Assembly (NCBI GenBank): GCA_014529385.2
Contig: CM043954.1
Span: 98,974,747-99,038,746, forward strand
Direction: 5' to 3'
DNA from: Adiantum capillus-veneris
Taxonomy: Eukaryota > Streptophyta > Polypodiopsida > Polypodiales > Pteridaceae
DNA: 64,000 bases
Under the pieces are notes generated by a model that was not told the origin of the DNA, did no database searches, and saw only the letters and a list, made by a program, of their open reading frames with translations. Shown here one piece after another: positions 1 to 13,624 of the stretch (position 1 is the stretch's first letter; every line of letters starts with the position of its first letter). The position numbers and the translations under genes are program-made.

Positions 1-2028
1 TTAGAACCATTATGAAAATTGAATACTCGAGAGACACACAATCTCTTCATACTTGAAACACATATAATTCATTTTCATGTGACATACCTCCTCTCAAAAA
101 TAGCCCACCAAAAAATTGACACCTAGATTTTGCAAAAACGTCAACACACAACCTCGTAAGCCTACAATGCTATATGAGAGCATCCTAAAGCTTGAAACAA
201 CTCCAGTTTTGTAAGAAAGAAAAAAAAAGTTCCTAAAGTAAGCGCACTCTCACACTCTCTCCTCTCAACTTCACAGCGCAACATCCTTGAGTTGCCCTCC
301 CTTTCCCCTTGCCAACAAGACATGGAGGCACCCACTGCATCTACATCTATTATGTATGCAGTGGCAATGATGAAATGATGTGCCCAATGCATGATGTACC
401 CAATGTATGATGAGCTCAAGCATACCCAATTGCCTCATGACCATCTCAACCTGAGTATTGAGGTATGAGTTGTCTACTACTTTTTACCAAACTTGCCTAA
501 TAGTTAATCCATGTTTTTAACACTAGTATTGTAATGGGCCACAAAAGTGGCTGGTGCCCTTAAAGTGGTTCATGCCTAGATTCTAGCATTTTAAGCATAA
601 CTTTTCCATATGACATAAAAACTTCATGAAACTCTTTGAGCATCTTGTTAGGATGTGTCTAAGACATGAGAGTCTTTATGTAGGCAACATAGAAGTGTGA
701 TAGACTCATTTGGCAAATTGGTCTACCATTAAATCAATCCAGGTAATCTATATGCATTTTATTAAATTAGTTTTTAGAGATGGCCATGTAGCAAAGACAA
801 CTTCAACCCTTGATTTATTTTCTTGACATTTTTTTATCAACTCATACAATGTGTCGTGCGAATTTCTCTAAGAGGGTTTTTTGTTAAATAGCTATTGAAT
901 TAAATTTTTATAGAAGCCTCTTAAAGTCACAAAAATGAAAAACCTAAGTAAAATGGAGTTTATTTCCAAAAAATTTAGCAGGTGCCTATACAAGCCAGTT
1001 AAATTGATTGAGAGGCTATTAACATATCTATATGTCATAGATCTGCCTAACCTTGTGGTAACTGATTGTTGTCTTCTGGATTTGTGAACATAGCTGCTGG
1101 CATGCATGAGGTCTTAGAACATATTTTAAGGGAGGAGTCCAAGACAAAGCGAAGTTGTAAGGTATTTCAAGAAGACTCTAGTAAAAGGGTTGTGGCAAGA
1201 TCTAGTTTACTAGTTACCAAAAGTTCTTGTCTCGCTTAAGTTCCATGGCATCTTGTGCATCATTGGCTTTTAAGATGCCTCTTAATTCTCTAAGACCTCC
1301 TTATTGCAAATTCAAGGATAAAACAAAGCTTGAAGAGGTTCCTTGTAGGGACCTCCAAAAGGAAGCTTGGTCTGCTCATTTTGCTTTGTGAACCACTTTT
1401 CGTGAGGACAATTTCTTGCCTAGCTAGCCTTTCACGATCATTAAATAGAAGCGATCGGACCCAGAGTCAAATGCAAGTTCTTCTGCACAGGAAAGGCCCA
1501 AGTCTCAAGTGCATTTGCGTGCTTGATGGCAAGGTAAAGTCATGAAGCAACAATTCCTTAAAAGCTCCTATGTTGTGAGTGCACTCACTGCTGAAAACAA
1601 CCAAGTTCCTAGGATATCAAGGCTAAGATTAAAGAATCTTTTAGTCCTAAATCACATAATGAAAATTTAAAGCTTCTAGAGTCTGTCGCCTTTGTAGCAG
1701 CACATAAACAAGAGCAGAGTTGTTTTTGCTACACGCCAACGTCTGTGGCTACAATTTAATGCCCCAATCCCTACAATCATGAAAATAAAAAGGCCTCGCT
1801 TTGCTCGTCATCACATTGCAGTGGGGGTTGTACTGTCATCCGTCCTCAACACCTCAACATTATGCCGCCTCACAATCGTTTGCCTAAGGGCATGTACTTG
1901 CCTGATTCCTACCGCAAACCATCACCTCCGCCACTTTTTTTTGTGTGTGATACTGCCTGCTACAATAGCTCCGTGGTCTAATTTACATTTTTTGAAAAGA
2001 AACAATCGTAGTGCATGACCCTATCCCT
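1..2028. other. Non-coding stretch, no supported gene
   Basis: I see no ORF with a recognisable domain on either strand. The longest open frames are under 90 codons and low in information. No LTR ends, tRNA-like sequence or strong repeat is visible. It is moderately AT-rich, as expected for intergenic plant DNA. Confidence 0.5.
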
Positions 2029-2090
2029 CCCTGGTTTGGTGCTGGAACCATTCCGCGCCGGCGTGGAATGGTTCCAGCAGCAACCAGGGG
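2029..2090. repeat. Near-perfect 62-bp palindrome (foldback)
   Basis: Two arms of about 28-30 bases face each other around the self-complementary centre CGCCGGCG. The inner 13 bases (CTGGAACCATTCC and its complement) match perfectly; the outer part (CCTGGTT...AACCAGG) has one small bulge and mismatch. The stem is much more GC-rich than its surroundings. It could be a foldback element or a small-RNA hairpin. No target duplication was found. Confidence 0.7.
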
Positions 2091-2157
2091 CTTTAATGTC
2101 GTCACCATTTTAAAAATTGTTATATAAGTGCAGTCTACGCGCTTGCTGTGCGCGCAC

Positions 2158-2424
<267 letters not shown>

Positions 2425-2829
2425 GCCCTAGTCCCGCAGGTGGCCCTCATTGGCTCCCATTCAAAGTTTCAAATCCACAAGAAAGGAACGTCCGTGTGTG
2501 GTGGTGGTGGTGTGTGTGTGTGTGCGCGCGAAGGTTTCCATGCAGGGGTGCAGGCTGGACAAGCAACCGGAGGCATCACTAGTGCTGTTTGTGGCGTTTG
2601 GGAGCTTCAACCCTGTGTGAAGCTTCTACAGACCCTCACGCTGCCTCTCCCCCTCGTTGCCTTGTCCCGACCTTGTGTTTCCCTGCGTCACCCCCTGCTC
2701 TGTCCCATCACACGCTTTCCCTGTCCCACCTCAACACTACCGTGCCCCTGTCGTGCCTCAACACTGCTTGCGTCTTTTGCCTGCAGCACGCCTTCACTGG
2801 CATCTCCGCCGCGCAAGCTCAGCACACAA

Positions 2830-4742
<1,913 letters not shown>

Positions 4743-4989
4743 GATAAGGCCACAAAAATAATAGATAGGGTCCAAAATATTCTTGGAGGGGTAGATCATA
4801 TTATAATTGTGATCAACTCTAGCGTCTTGATGTATCGTTCCAAAATTCTAATTGTTTTTGGAAGAAAGATGAATGAGCAATTTATACTAGGGTAATTGGT
4901 GCCCACAAAAAAAGTAAAAATTTTGGTAGATAATGACTATTATTTTGGTGGAATACGCTCGGTTTTTGGTTTGCTCGAAAAAACTTGCT

Positions 4990-6420
4990 CGGTGTTTGGT
5001 AAAACTCAAATGATGGATGTTGGTAATCCATGGTGTTTGAAAATCTGTGATATGAAGAGAGTTGCCATTTGGTGTGCCATAATAGTCTTTTTGACAGGAA
5101 TAAAGTGTGCTTGCTTGCTAAAACTATCGCCTATTGTCCATATTCCCATATTCCCATGGATAGATTTGGGTAATCCAAAGATGAAATCCATGGATATACT
5201 TTCCCATGGTGAATTTGGGATAGGCAATGGCTGTAGTAATCGAGGTTGCTTCCCTCTATCATACTTGGTCTTTTGGCATACTACGCATTTTGAAACATAC
5301 TCTTGTATGTCCACTTTCATGGTAGGCCAATAAAAATACGTCTCTACTCCTCGAAGAGTAGGTTGAATACCTCTATACCCCACATAGGGAGAGCATGGGA
5401 TTCATACATAACTTTCTCATGAAGGAAATGGTATTACATAGCCTATTGTCGTGGACAAGATAACCATCCTGCAAGGTGAATGGTTCCTCTTTCTTCCCCA
5501 AAGCAAGGGTTGCCATTATGTCTCTAACCTCACGGTCAGTAGCATGCTCATCTATCATAGAAGATAGATAATTGTGAGTAGCTATAGACACCGCATTAAC
5601 TTTTGGTCGATGAAAGTGCATCAGCCACTTGATTGTGCTTACTAGCAAAGTGAGCAACATGGAAATTAAATTGCGAAAGAAAATTTTCCCACCTCATTTG
5701 TTTGTCGGAAAGCTTGGTTTGCATCATGAAATACTTAAGACTTTGGTGGTCGATTTGTAGAATAAATGGAGTCCCCAATAGGTAGTTCTTCCATGTGTCT
5801 GGGACATGTAGAACATCTAAAAGCTCTTTCTCATAAATGCCCAAGACTTGTTCATCCGTATTGAGCCTTTGGCTCTCATATGCTATGGCATGCCCTTCTT
5901 GAAGCAAAACTGCTCCAAGGCAATCACCACAAGCATCACATTGGACCTCAAATGGCTTTGAGAGATTCGGAAGCATGAGGACTGGTTGGGAAGTAAGCTT
6001 CTCTTTGAGCTTATCAAAAGCAGTCCATACATACTTAACGTTTTCTTAGTTAAGTCGTGTAGTGGTCCTGCTACTTGAGAGAATTTTGTTATGAAGCATC
6101 TATAGTATGCGCACATACCAATAATGCTTCTTATTAGCTCATGTAGATTCCTTGGATTAGGCCATGCTTTTATTACCTCTAGCTTTGATGGATCCATACG
6201 GATACCATCTTGAGAGATAATATGACCTAGGTATTGAATCTCTTGAAGGAAAATTTTGCTTTTCTTTTGATTGAAAAAAGGCTTACTCTCCCTCAATGCT
6301 TGAAAAATGTAATGGAATTGGCCTATTAACTTGAGAGTAGCGGAAATTAATGAGAGTACTTTTGAGACATTACTTTGTGGGCATAGCGGGATTGAAGATA
6401 ACAACATAGGCATAGCAATT
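4990..6420 (-). pseudogene. Ty3/gypsy pol fragment: RT end, RNase H, integrase start
   Basis: Reading leftward on the minus strand, 6413-5883 is the reverse-transcriptase thumb/connection (YLGHIISQDGIRMDPSK), 5976-5596 is RNase H (QCDACGDCLGAVLLQ, then IDHQSLKYF) and 5383-5006 is the integrase zinc-binding region (CVVCQK) plus the start of the core (SMDFIFGLP, first catalytic Asp). The three pieces lie in different frames, so at least two frameshifts are present. Gag, protease, the RT palm and the integrase end are missing, and no LTR was found at either edge. This is a truncated, dead gypsy copy. Confidence 0.85.
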
Positions 6421-7085
6421 AGTTAACTTGGCATGAACAGTACTTTTGCAAGAGTTGAGGACCGGATTTATGGAGTTGGTTCCCCCCTCCAATAGGCATT
6501 TGTATTATAATTTCTCCCATTAAGAGAGACTTTTTACAATACAATCTTTGTGTTCCTTGTGACCTAGGTGATGCAATGAAGATGGAAAGCTTCATGCATC
6601 ACAATTATAACATAAAATTTGAAGAAAGCTTTAACTATCCCAAGACTCAGTTCCAAGACCTCAAACACCTTTGAAGGTGGAGAGAGCTAGCACGGAATGA
6701 GGAAGAAGAAACATTTCATAGGAGAAAGAATTCGCTCGTCACTTATCATAACTCTTCTTGCTAGCATACATAATAGCATAGTAATGAAGATGGAGAAGAT
6801 GGCAAGCTTAAGCATTGAAGCATGGCTCTTGGTTGGATTTGCACTCCATAGCCAAGAGTGTTGGTGTAGGCTCTCAACCTCCATTTGCTTGGAGAAGGAG
6901 AGGGAGCCCTTGCACTTTGCAAAATGCACAATAAGAGTGTGTGTGAGTGTGTGTGGGAGAGTATACCCCTAAGATACCCCCTAACTTGCTTCGATCGACC
7001 ACCAGCTCATGCTTGAAGCTCATTGGACCCCTCCAAGCCTAGCCAATCATAAGCAGAAGGCATTACAAGCAACAAGGGTAGCCTT
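6421..7085. other. Non-coding stretch, no supported gene
   Basis: Contains a GT-rich patch near 6938-6958 and short open frames without recognisable content. It separates two minus-strand gypsy elements. Confidence 0.4.
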
Positions 7086-7346
7086 CGGACAAGTGTCCCC
7101 GTTTCCCCTTTGAGAGAGAGGACTTGATAAATGCAAAGACAATTAATTAAATCTCCTAAATTATCATTGGACCCCTTGTGTGGCCAACCAATAGGCTTCA
7201 GGCACACCATGAGGGCAACATGAGGAGGAACTTGACAAGTGTCCCCTTTGCTTTCTTTGTACTAGGCATGCCTTGTGTGAGTGTGTGTGTGTGTGTCTCT
7301 CTCTCATCCCTCCTCATGTAGGGCTCGCCCCCTCCTTGTAGGGATT
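7086..7346. repeat. Dispersed repeat B, left copy
   Basis: This roughly 260-bp segment (GGACAAGTGTCC..., a GT-rich patch, then GTAGGGATTG) is repeated in the same orientation at 13751-14017, beyond the far side of the chromovirus. The copies share landmark words such as GGCTTCAGGCACACC/GGATTCAGGCACACC but have diverged. Because both lie outside the LTR units and point the same way, they look like older repeated host DNA into which the element inserted, or parts of an enclosing element. Confidence 0.6.
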
Positions 7347-7429
7347 GGATCTTGACTTTTTGACACCTCAGGCCCCTCAAGCTTACGCCCAGTTCCCACC
7401 ACCACAAGCTTGGCCCTTAAGTACTTCAA

Positions 7430-7590
7430 GCTTGGGATGGGTTCTCACCATAAGTACAACCCTAGCATCTCAAGCATGACAAGCACCTCAAGCATCTCAA
7501 GCATCTCAGTCATCAGGCACCTCAAGCACCTTAAGCTTAGGCCGGGTTCCCACCTCAAGCTTGGGCCGGGGGGTTCCCACCTCAAGCTCA
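7430..7590. repeat. CAAGC-type minisatellite, left copy
   Basis: Short tandem units built on CAAGCACCTCAAGCATCTC and CAAGCTTGGG. The same family forms a clearer 34-bp array at 14050-14228. The short plus-strand frame across it encodes only low-complexity sequence. Confidence 0.7.
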
Positions 7591-7848
7591 CCTAAGGTCA
7601 AAGGACTTTTACACTAACTATTGGAGGTCTTCAATGAAGATTACCCTAAGGTCTTATGATCCATTGGTTAGCCTTGCTCTTTGATATACCATCTCTCATT
7701 TGGACCACTTTACCATTGGCCTCGTGTTGAGATAAATCTATAAGCACATGTCTATATCTTAACCCTTGTTCCCGTTTATTCTCCCACATTAAATAATCAT
7801 TAATATGAGAAAATCATTTGGGTTGGTTAGATATTATATTTTATGACA

Positions 7849-7925
7849 TATCTTATAGCCTCCCCCTAGCGTACACACTGTCCGGCCGTGCCGGTGGCCT
7901 TGCCCGTAGGACCCATGTCCTTACA
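7849..7925 (-). repeat. Partial copy of short LTR unit
   Basis: A truncated copy of the 124-bp unit at 7930-8053, missing its first 45 bases and separated from the full unit by TTAG. The same unit-TTAG-unit arrangement occurs on the right side (13499-13747), so the doublet belongs to the element rather than to chance. Confidence 0.65.
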
Positions 7926-7929
7926 TTAG

Positions 7930-8053
7930 TGAAAGGGTGGTGGTAATGTGTGTGCTAGTCTCCACCCAATCGTGCTATCTTATAGCCTCTCCCTAGCGTA
8001 CCACACTGTCTGGCCGTGCCGGTGGCCTTGCCCGTACGACCCATGTCCTTTCA
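7930..8053 (-). mobile_element. Short 3' LTR unit of chromovirus
   Basis: A 124-bp unit with TG...CA ends (TGAAAGGGTGG ... TGTCCTTTCA on the plus strand). It abuts a minus-strand polypurine tract at 8054-8065, as a 3' LTR should. Its counterpart at 13499-13620 sits beside the primer-binding site. About 124 bp is very short for a gypsy LTR; the true LTR may be the doubled unit of about 250 bp. Confidence 0.7.
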
Positions 8054-8289
8054 TTTGCCCCTCTTGGAAAATTGTTTCTGTCCCCGAAAACAAATGCAGG
8101 AAAATGTTTCTTAAGTGCGGAGACATTCTCCCATGTAGAACCTTCTTCAGGTCTATCTAGCCATTTTACCAACACCTGTTGTCTGACATGATGTCTGGTG
8201 CGAATCTCATGAGAATCCAAAATCTTTTTGGTCTCATGAGGAATGCTTGGGGGTTTGATGAGGTCAACTAACACACCTGTGTCAATGAA
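7993..8289 (-). pseudogene. Chromodomain at integrase C-terminus
   Basis: The frame shows the chromodomain core (QQVLVKWLDRP, then GSTWENVSALKKHFPAF), with the aromatic and acidic residues typical of the family. The polypurine tract lies inside the coding region, and the frame runs about 60 bp into the LTR before stopping at 7993. Pol ending within the LTR is known from some chromoviruses. Confidence 0.85.
8054..8065 (-). other. Polypurine tract
   Basis: The minus strand reads AAGAGGGGCAAA directly before the LTR edge TGAAAGG. Position and composition fit the second-strand primer of an LTR retrotransposon. Confidence 0.75.
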
Positions 8290-9399
8290 ATTATCATTCT
8301 GTCGTAGCTATTTTCGTAAACGGCTAACATGAAAAACACGATGAACTCGTGAGTGCTCTGGAAGAGCTAACTTATAGGCCATTTGACCTATACGTTTGAA
8401 AATGGTACATGGTCCACAATAGCGTGGTGAAAGTTTAGCAACTTTTCCCATCTTCAGACTTTCTGAATGCTCCGGAACCTTGAGGAAAACCTTGTCTGCT
8501 TCTTCGAAAGTAGCAAGATGATGATGCTCATTTGCGTACTTCTTATATCAATCTTGAACTTGCTTAACATTCTGTCTAGCAACTCAAAGCATGTCAAAAT
8601 GGTCTTGGAGAAAATCCTTCGCTTGTTGTATCTTCTCCTTAGCCAACCCCACCGTAATAGGTGATCTAGGTGGAAATCCATATAAAAGCATAAATGGAAT
8701 AAACCCTGCAGTCACATGCTTTGAACTATTATAAGCAAATTCCAATATAGGTAAGTAGTCTTCCCAATTGGTTTGCTTCTTGTTGCTAACGTACGCTCGT
8801 AGCATATCCTCTAGCACTTGATTAACTCTTTTGGTTTGACCATCTGTTTCTGGATGATCAGCCATACTTAGATTAAGTTTAGTTTCCAACTTTTGAAACA
8901 GATCTCTTCAGAAGTGATTATTGAACTTTCGATCTCTGTCACTAATGATACTAGCTGGAAGACTGTAGAGTGTATATATATGCTCTACAAATAGCCGTGC
9001 TAATTCCGGTTTCTTAACCATAGTCTTAGTGGGAATGAATTGACCCATCTTTGTGAGATGGTCTACAATTACCCATTTGGCATCATGGCCACGATTTGTA
9101 GTAGGTAGTCCTACTACAAAATCTGTAGAGATACTCTCCCACTTACCTTGTGGAATCTCTAAAGGATGTAAAAGGCCACCTACCTTGAGGCGCTCTGCCT
9201 TATTAACTTGGCATTGTTGGCAGCTTAGTGCGTACTCTTGAATGTCATGATGTAAGCCTAGCCAATAAAATTGCCATCGAACTAAGGCATACGTCTTAAG
9301 AATACCGGGATGACCACCACTTGGACTATCGTGACACTCAAATAAGATTTGGCACCTAGTGTCTGAGTCCTTTGGCACACATACTCTACCCTTGTGGAG
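8290..9399 (-). pseudogene. Chromovirus integrase, catalytic Glu replaced
   Basis: The zinc-binding region (HPGILKTYALVRWQFYWLGL, then CQQCQ) and the core are present at 9378-8908; the core continues at 8889-8584 in another frame. The C-terminal GPY-like module (CGPCTIFKRIG, VHRVFHVSRLRK) lies near 8430-8300. The first two catalytic Asp residues are visible (STDFV; ISDRD). The third, normally in DGQTERVNQ, reads DGQTKRVNQ: Glu to Lys, a single G-to-A change. A frameshift near 8900 and a stop in the tail also disable it. Confidence 0.85.
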
Positions 9400-10192
9400 T
9401 AAGTAACCAACATCAATGGAAAAATTATTCCATCTCTTAAGCTCTTCCTGAGTAGGGGTGGAGCTCTGTGTGTTGGAGTTTTTATATGTGCGTGCAGAGA
9501 CATGTGAGTGTGAGGGATCCCTTTTTTAAACTGCACTCCCCACTTTAGCATATGATTGCTCTTGTGCACACTTGCCATGTAATGACTCCAAAAATATTCT
9601 TTATTTTCGTGAAAGCAAGTAAATTAATCTGAGACATCCGACTTAGTGCATCCGCTACTACATTATATCGCCTCTTGCAATATCATAGCTTACAATCATA
9701 ATCTTGAAGGATTATTGTCCATCTAGCTTACGGCCCTTCAAGTCTGTTTGAGTAGGAAACCATTTGATACTTTCATGGTCAAAAACTACTTGCCACTTTC
9801 GTAAAGCGTGAATAATGGCATAGAGCTCTCTCTCATAGATAGAATATTTTTGTTAGCTCTATCTAATTTTTTACTTTCAAAGGCTATAGGTCTTCCCTCC
9901 TGGAGAAGCTTCTTCCCAAGAAAAGGTCTTACCTTTTGCTTGAAGTTGATCAGTCATAGGAACAACGATTTAGGCATAATCATAGATATACTGTTGATAA
10001 AATCCAACCATGCCTAAGAATATTTGAAGCTCCTCAATGTGGCAGTCGAAGAATGACATCGACCTTGTCAGTGTCCATTTTGATGCCAGAATAAGAGATC
10101 ACATGACTGAGGTAATGTATCTCTGCTTTAAAGAAATTGCACTTGCTTTGCTTAGCATACAGAGCGTGAGCTCGTAGATGTTCAAACACCAA
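9400..10192 (-). pseudogene. Chromovirus RNase H, badly decayed
   Basis: Only pieces are readable: a YERELYAIIHALRKWQ-like segment near 9850-9800, followed by DHESIKW. Several frameshifts and a deletion have removed the middle of the domain. Its position between RT and integrase fits. Confidence 0.6.
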
Positions 10193-10900
10193 TCATAAGT
10201 GTTCTATGTGTTCATCTCCAGTCTTACTATAAATGAGAATGTCATCAACGAAAACCACAACAAATTTTCGAAGATAGAGACATAAAACACTACTTATGAG
10301 TGTCATAAATGTAGTTGGAGAATTGGTTAAAGAAAAAGGCATAACCAAAAATTCAAAATGCCCGAACCGTGTTCTAAAGGCAGTTTTGGAGATATGTTGC
10401 AAGAGGATACGCACCTCGTGGTATCCTGAACAAAGATCTATCTTTGTATAGTATCTTGCCCCATGGAGTTGATCAAACAACTCATCCACTCGAGGCATAG
10501 GATACTTGTTCTTGATGGTTATGGCATTTAATCCTCGACAATCTACGCACATGCGCATAGTACCATCTTACTTTTTTACCAATAGAATTGGTGATACCCA
10601 AGGCAAAGTGCTAGGTCTAATGAAACCACGGTCGAGGTAGTCAGTCAACTGACTCTCAACCTCCTTGGCTTCTTTATCACTCATACGATAAGGTGGTTTA
10701 CTCATCGGTTTAGTGCCTGGCAAGACATCTATGCCATGCTGCACATCACGTATAGGGAGTAAACCCGGTGATAAATCACTTGAGAATACATCACTATACT
10801 CCGTGAGTAAGTGAGTCAGCTTTTGCCGTGCAAAAGGAGAAAGTAAACTAGAGTTATGCTGGGATGGAGAATCTTGTAATTCCTGTAATGTTTATTTTAC
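10193..10900 (-). pseudogene. Chromovirus reverse transcriptase
   Basis: The palm region is well preserved at 10558-10193: [20 protein letters not shown], then [13 protein letters not shown] and the catalytic FVDDILIYS. The N-terminal part (10900-10560) is present but interrupted by a stop at 10568. The sequence is closest to plant chromovirus RTs by motif. Frameshifts at both ends prevent expression. Confidence 0.85.
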
Positions 10901-10983
10901 AACAGTTGCACTGTGCTCAATAGAATTAAAATTGAGATAACTTTGCTCGTTAAATTTGTTAACACTTTGCTTATCATTAGAAT

Positions 10984-11634
10984 TCATTGCACTTTGCATA
11001 CCATTACTAGAATCCACAGCACCTTGCTCTTGAGAATCACAAGACTTGGAGACAAGCAACACAAAAAGACTTCATCTATTAAATATGCTTTCTGCAAAAC
11101 AGAAAGTTCAGTTGTACATATACGAGGTGCAGATGGTATATTTTTCTCACCAAGCAAAAGCATATGTTTACCATTGGCCATAAAGAATAAGGAGTTGTGT
11201 TCATAACTAGTGTGCAATGTGTTTCCTAAACCATTTAGCCACTCCCGTCCTAAAACTACATCAGCATGGTCCATGTTGATAACTTGAAAGTCAAGGGTCA
11301 TCGTATGATCTTGAACAATAAGCTCAACCCCTTGAACTGTCGTGTCCCATACTTCTTTATCATTGCCAGACATCTGTTCGACCACATACTTGTGAGAGCA
11401 GGGAGTCTATGTAAGCTTCAATTTCTTGACTAGCTTATAGTTCAAGAAATTATGGGTTGCACCATCATCCAGTAAAATACGAACACGTTGTCCGTTAATA
11501 GTGTCATGCATGCGAATCAAATCATGGGGGCCAAAGGTGGGCTGCCACATTGAAGCAGGCACACAACACTTGTGCTTTTCTTCCATATGAAGAACCTCTA
11601 CAACACAATATTTAGGAGATGAATCTAATGTGAG
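10984..11634 (-). pseudogene. Chromovirus aspartic protease, DDG active site
   Basis: The active-site loop reads ILLDDGATHNFLN near 11460, where the family normally has D-S-G or D-T-G. The second hallmark, VVLGREWLNGLG, lies near 11240. A frameshift around 11400 separates the halves. The Asp at the second triplet position would be expected to harm catalysis. Confidence 0.8.
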
Positions 11635-12795
11635 GCGTTGCACCGTGTGCATGGCCTTTTCTTTGCCTTGCAAAAGAGGACAATCTTTCTTGTTATGTTG
11701 GTCCGAAAGACATCTAAAACACAAATTGTGTTTCTTTGCACACTCAAAGTCAGCAGTGCTGAGAGACCCACGTGGAGTATCTTGTGATTGCTTAGGCTTC
11801 TAGCCTCTTGTGGGCGTGGAGAGGTAGATTGTCTCTTATTCCTCTTGGAACGTGTGGGAGATCTACCTCGCCATTGGCTCTTAGCCACATTTCTCTTACC
11901 AAAAATTTTCTTAGAGTAGGGCACATTTCCCTTCCTCTCTTAGTCATCATCATATCTTTCGGCATGACCGATGGCTTCTTCCAAAGTTTTTGGATGTTGG
12001 GTCTTGACATGAAGATGATAGTCTTTTCAAGGCCCCTATTAAAACCCCGTATCTTTTTTAATTCATCTAGACCTTCTAGTTTTAATATGATTTCCCGATA
12101 CTTCAAAAGGTACTTTGTGAGAGAGAGGGCAGACATGCGGCATGCATCCCATGCTAACCAATGCTTATCTTCTTCATTGGAGTCCAAAAATTCTTTGGAG
12201 AAAGAAGCTTGAAACGCAACCCAAGATGGAGGTCGAGCATCTATTGGAAATGTCATCCACCACTTATAGGCCTTGCCGTTAAGAGATAGACTTGTTTCCA
12301 CAACCGTCTTTATATCCGAGGTGTGTTTCAACCTATGAATATCACTCGATTTCTGTAAAAGAGTATTGACCGCATCCTTGTTGCGATCACGCTCTTCCCA
12401 TGAAACTCAAGAATGGTGATACTCTCAAGCAATGCATTGCTACCTTCTGCATCTTCTGAAGCACTTGTCTCTTGGACTCCTTGAGTCGTGCGAGCTTGGT
12501 TTCCTTGAACCGTGCCACTTGTGGCTCCTTGAGCCGTATGTGAATTCATAAATTTCACAAGTAGCTCAGTAAGATTTGTAACATTTGCATTGAGTGCAGA
12601 GAGGTTGGATTCAAGTACGCTTTGGCGATTTTCCAAAATCTTGAAAGCAGCCATATCTACAAGGCCATTATCTCCTAGATCATCATCGTCATGCATATTA
12701 GTGTCAGCAGCACCCGTGGTGCTCTGATTTTGATTTACATGCTCAAAATCGAAAGTGTACGTAGGTGGGATATCCTCACAAGCCATGGTAAACAC
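11635..12795 (-). pseudogene. Chromovirus gag with zinc knuckle
   Basis: The frame opens at 12795 (MFTMACEDIPPTYTFDFEH), continues from 12331 in another frame through a capsid-like segment (LNGKAYKWWMTFP, then a helical stretch), and ends with a knuckle CFRCLSDQHNKKDC near 11720-11680. At least two frameshifts occur. Gag forms the particle and binds RNA through the knuckle. The start follows the leader after the primer site, which supports it. Confidence 0.8.
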
Positions 12796-13165
12796 ACACT
12801 AATTTAAAGAGAGAAAAAAAACCGTCAACTTGTACCTTGTGAATCTTGAAGTCTTTGTGTTTTTTATGCTCGGCGATTTGCGTATCATGCAAACCTCGCC
12901 TTGCGGAAATTGAAGGTCTTCATGTGTCATTCGTCGTAAGAACAGCTTTGTTGATCCTTCACAAAAATTCGTTATTTTTGTGACGGCTTTTGTTCACTTT
13001 GAAGCTACCTCCTTAAGGAAAAAAGATTTTTTGGAGGAAAACTTGCCTTCCTCCAAGAAGTGAAAAGGAAGGGTGAAACTACTTCTTTGAAGTTTGAAGC
13101 TTTCCTTTTCCTTCTAGCTTTCTTTTCAACACAAGTATACCATCTTTCCTTGTTATATACAACAA

Positions 13166-13250
13166 GGCTCAATAGCTTGATGGTAAAGTATTGGGCTCTT
13201 ACCCTCATGAGGTGGGTTCAACCCTCCTTCATGCAAGGGTTGAGTGAGCC
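13166..13250 (+). repeat. tRNA-Lys-like element (SINE head or tRNA fossil)
   Basis: The segment begins GGCTCA and ends TGAGCC, which can pair as an acceptor-like stem. It has an A-box-like TAGCTTGATGG (13173-13183) and a B-box-like GGTTCAACCCT (13215-13225). Between them GGGCTCTTACCC resembles the tRNA-Lys(CTT) anticodon arm. The extra bases before the end mean it is not a working tRNA. It sits antisense in the 5' leader of the chromovirus. Confidence 0.55.
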
Positions 13251-13485
13251 TTCCTATGTGCGTAGCCATGGGTGTCCATAGAAGCCTTTGGAGCCTCGAT
13301 GCGGTAGAGTTGCCTATTGAGGGTTATGGTAGGCTGTCATTGTCTGTCTTCATGCGTTGCACATAGAAACTTGTGCCTGCCCTCTTTTTGATTCACAGTG
13401 GAGACGTTGCTGTGTCTACGGATCATGGGAGAGAAACAGCACGTCGCATGCACATGCGACCCGCTTTTCCCCTTTCCCAGAAATA

Positions 13486-13498
13486 GCTCTGATACGAG
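13486..13498 (-). other. Primer-binding site for initiator-Met tRNA
   Basis: The minus strand reads CTCGTATCAGAGC immediately after the LTR unit. Ten of twelve bases match TGGTATCAGAGC, the usual plant site complementary to initiator Met-tRNA. This fixes the 5' LTR edge at 13499. Confidence 0.85.
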
Positions 13499-13620
13499 TG
13501 AAAGGGCGGTGGTAATGCATGTGCTAGTCTCCACCCAACCGTGCTATCTTATAGCCTCCCCTAGTGTACACATTGTCTGGCTGTGCCGGTGGCCTTGCCC
13601 ATAGGACCCATGTCCTTACA
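13499..13620 (-). mobile_element. Short 5' LTR unit of chromovirus
   Basis: A 122-bp TG...CA unit (TGAAAGGGCGG...GTCCTTACA) adjoining the primer-binding site. It matches the 3' unit at 7930-8053 with scattered differences, indicating an old insertion. Confidence 0.75.
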
Positions 13621-13624
13621 TTAG

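Larger units (their letters stand above)
7930..13620 (-). mobile_element. Ty3/gypsy chromovirus, nearly complete, decayed
   Basis: The minus strand reads 5' LTR unit (13620-13499), primer-binding site, leader, gag, protease, RT, RNase H, integrase, chromodomain, polypurine tract (AAGAGGGGCAAA at 8065-8054) and 3' LTR unit (8053-7930). The order and the C-terminal chromodomain define a plant chromovirus, a lineage whose chromodomain is known to guide insertion toward particular chromatin. Frameshifts and stops occur in every domain, so it is not autonomous. The internal length of about 5.4 kb is normal for the group. Confidence 0.85.

Noticed and set aside
13166-13250. Functional tRNA gene
   Set aside because: The T-arm side has extra bases, the D-arm is weak and several stem positions mismatch.
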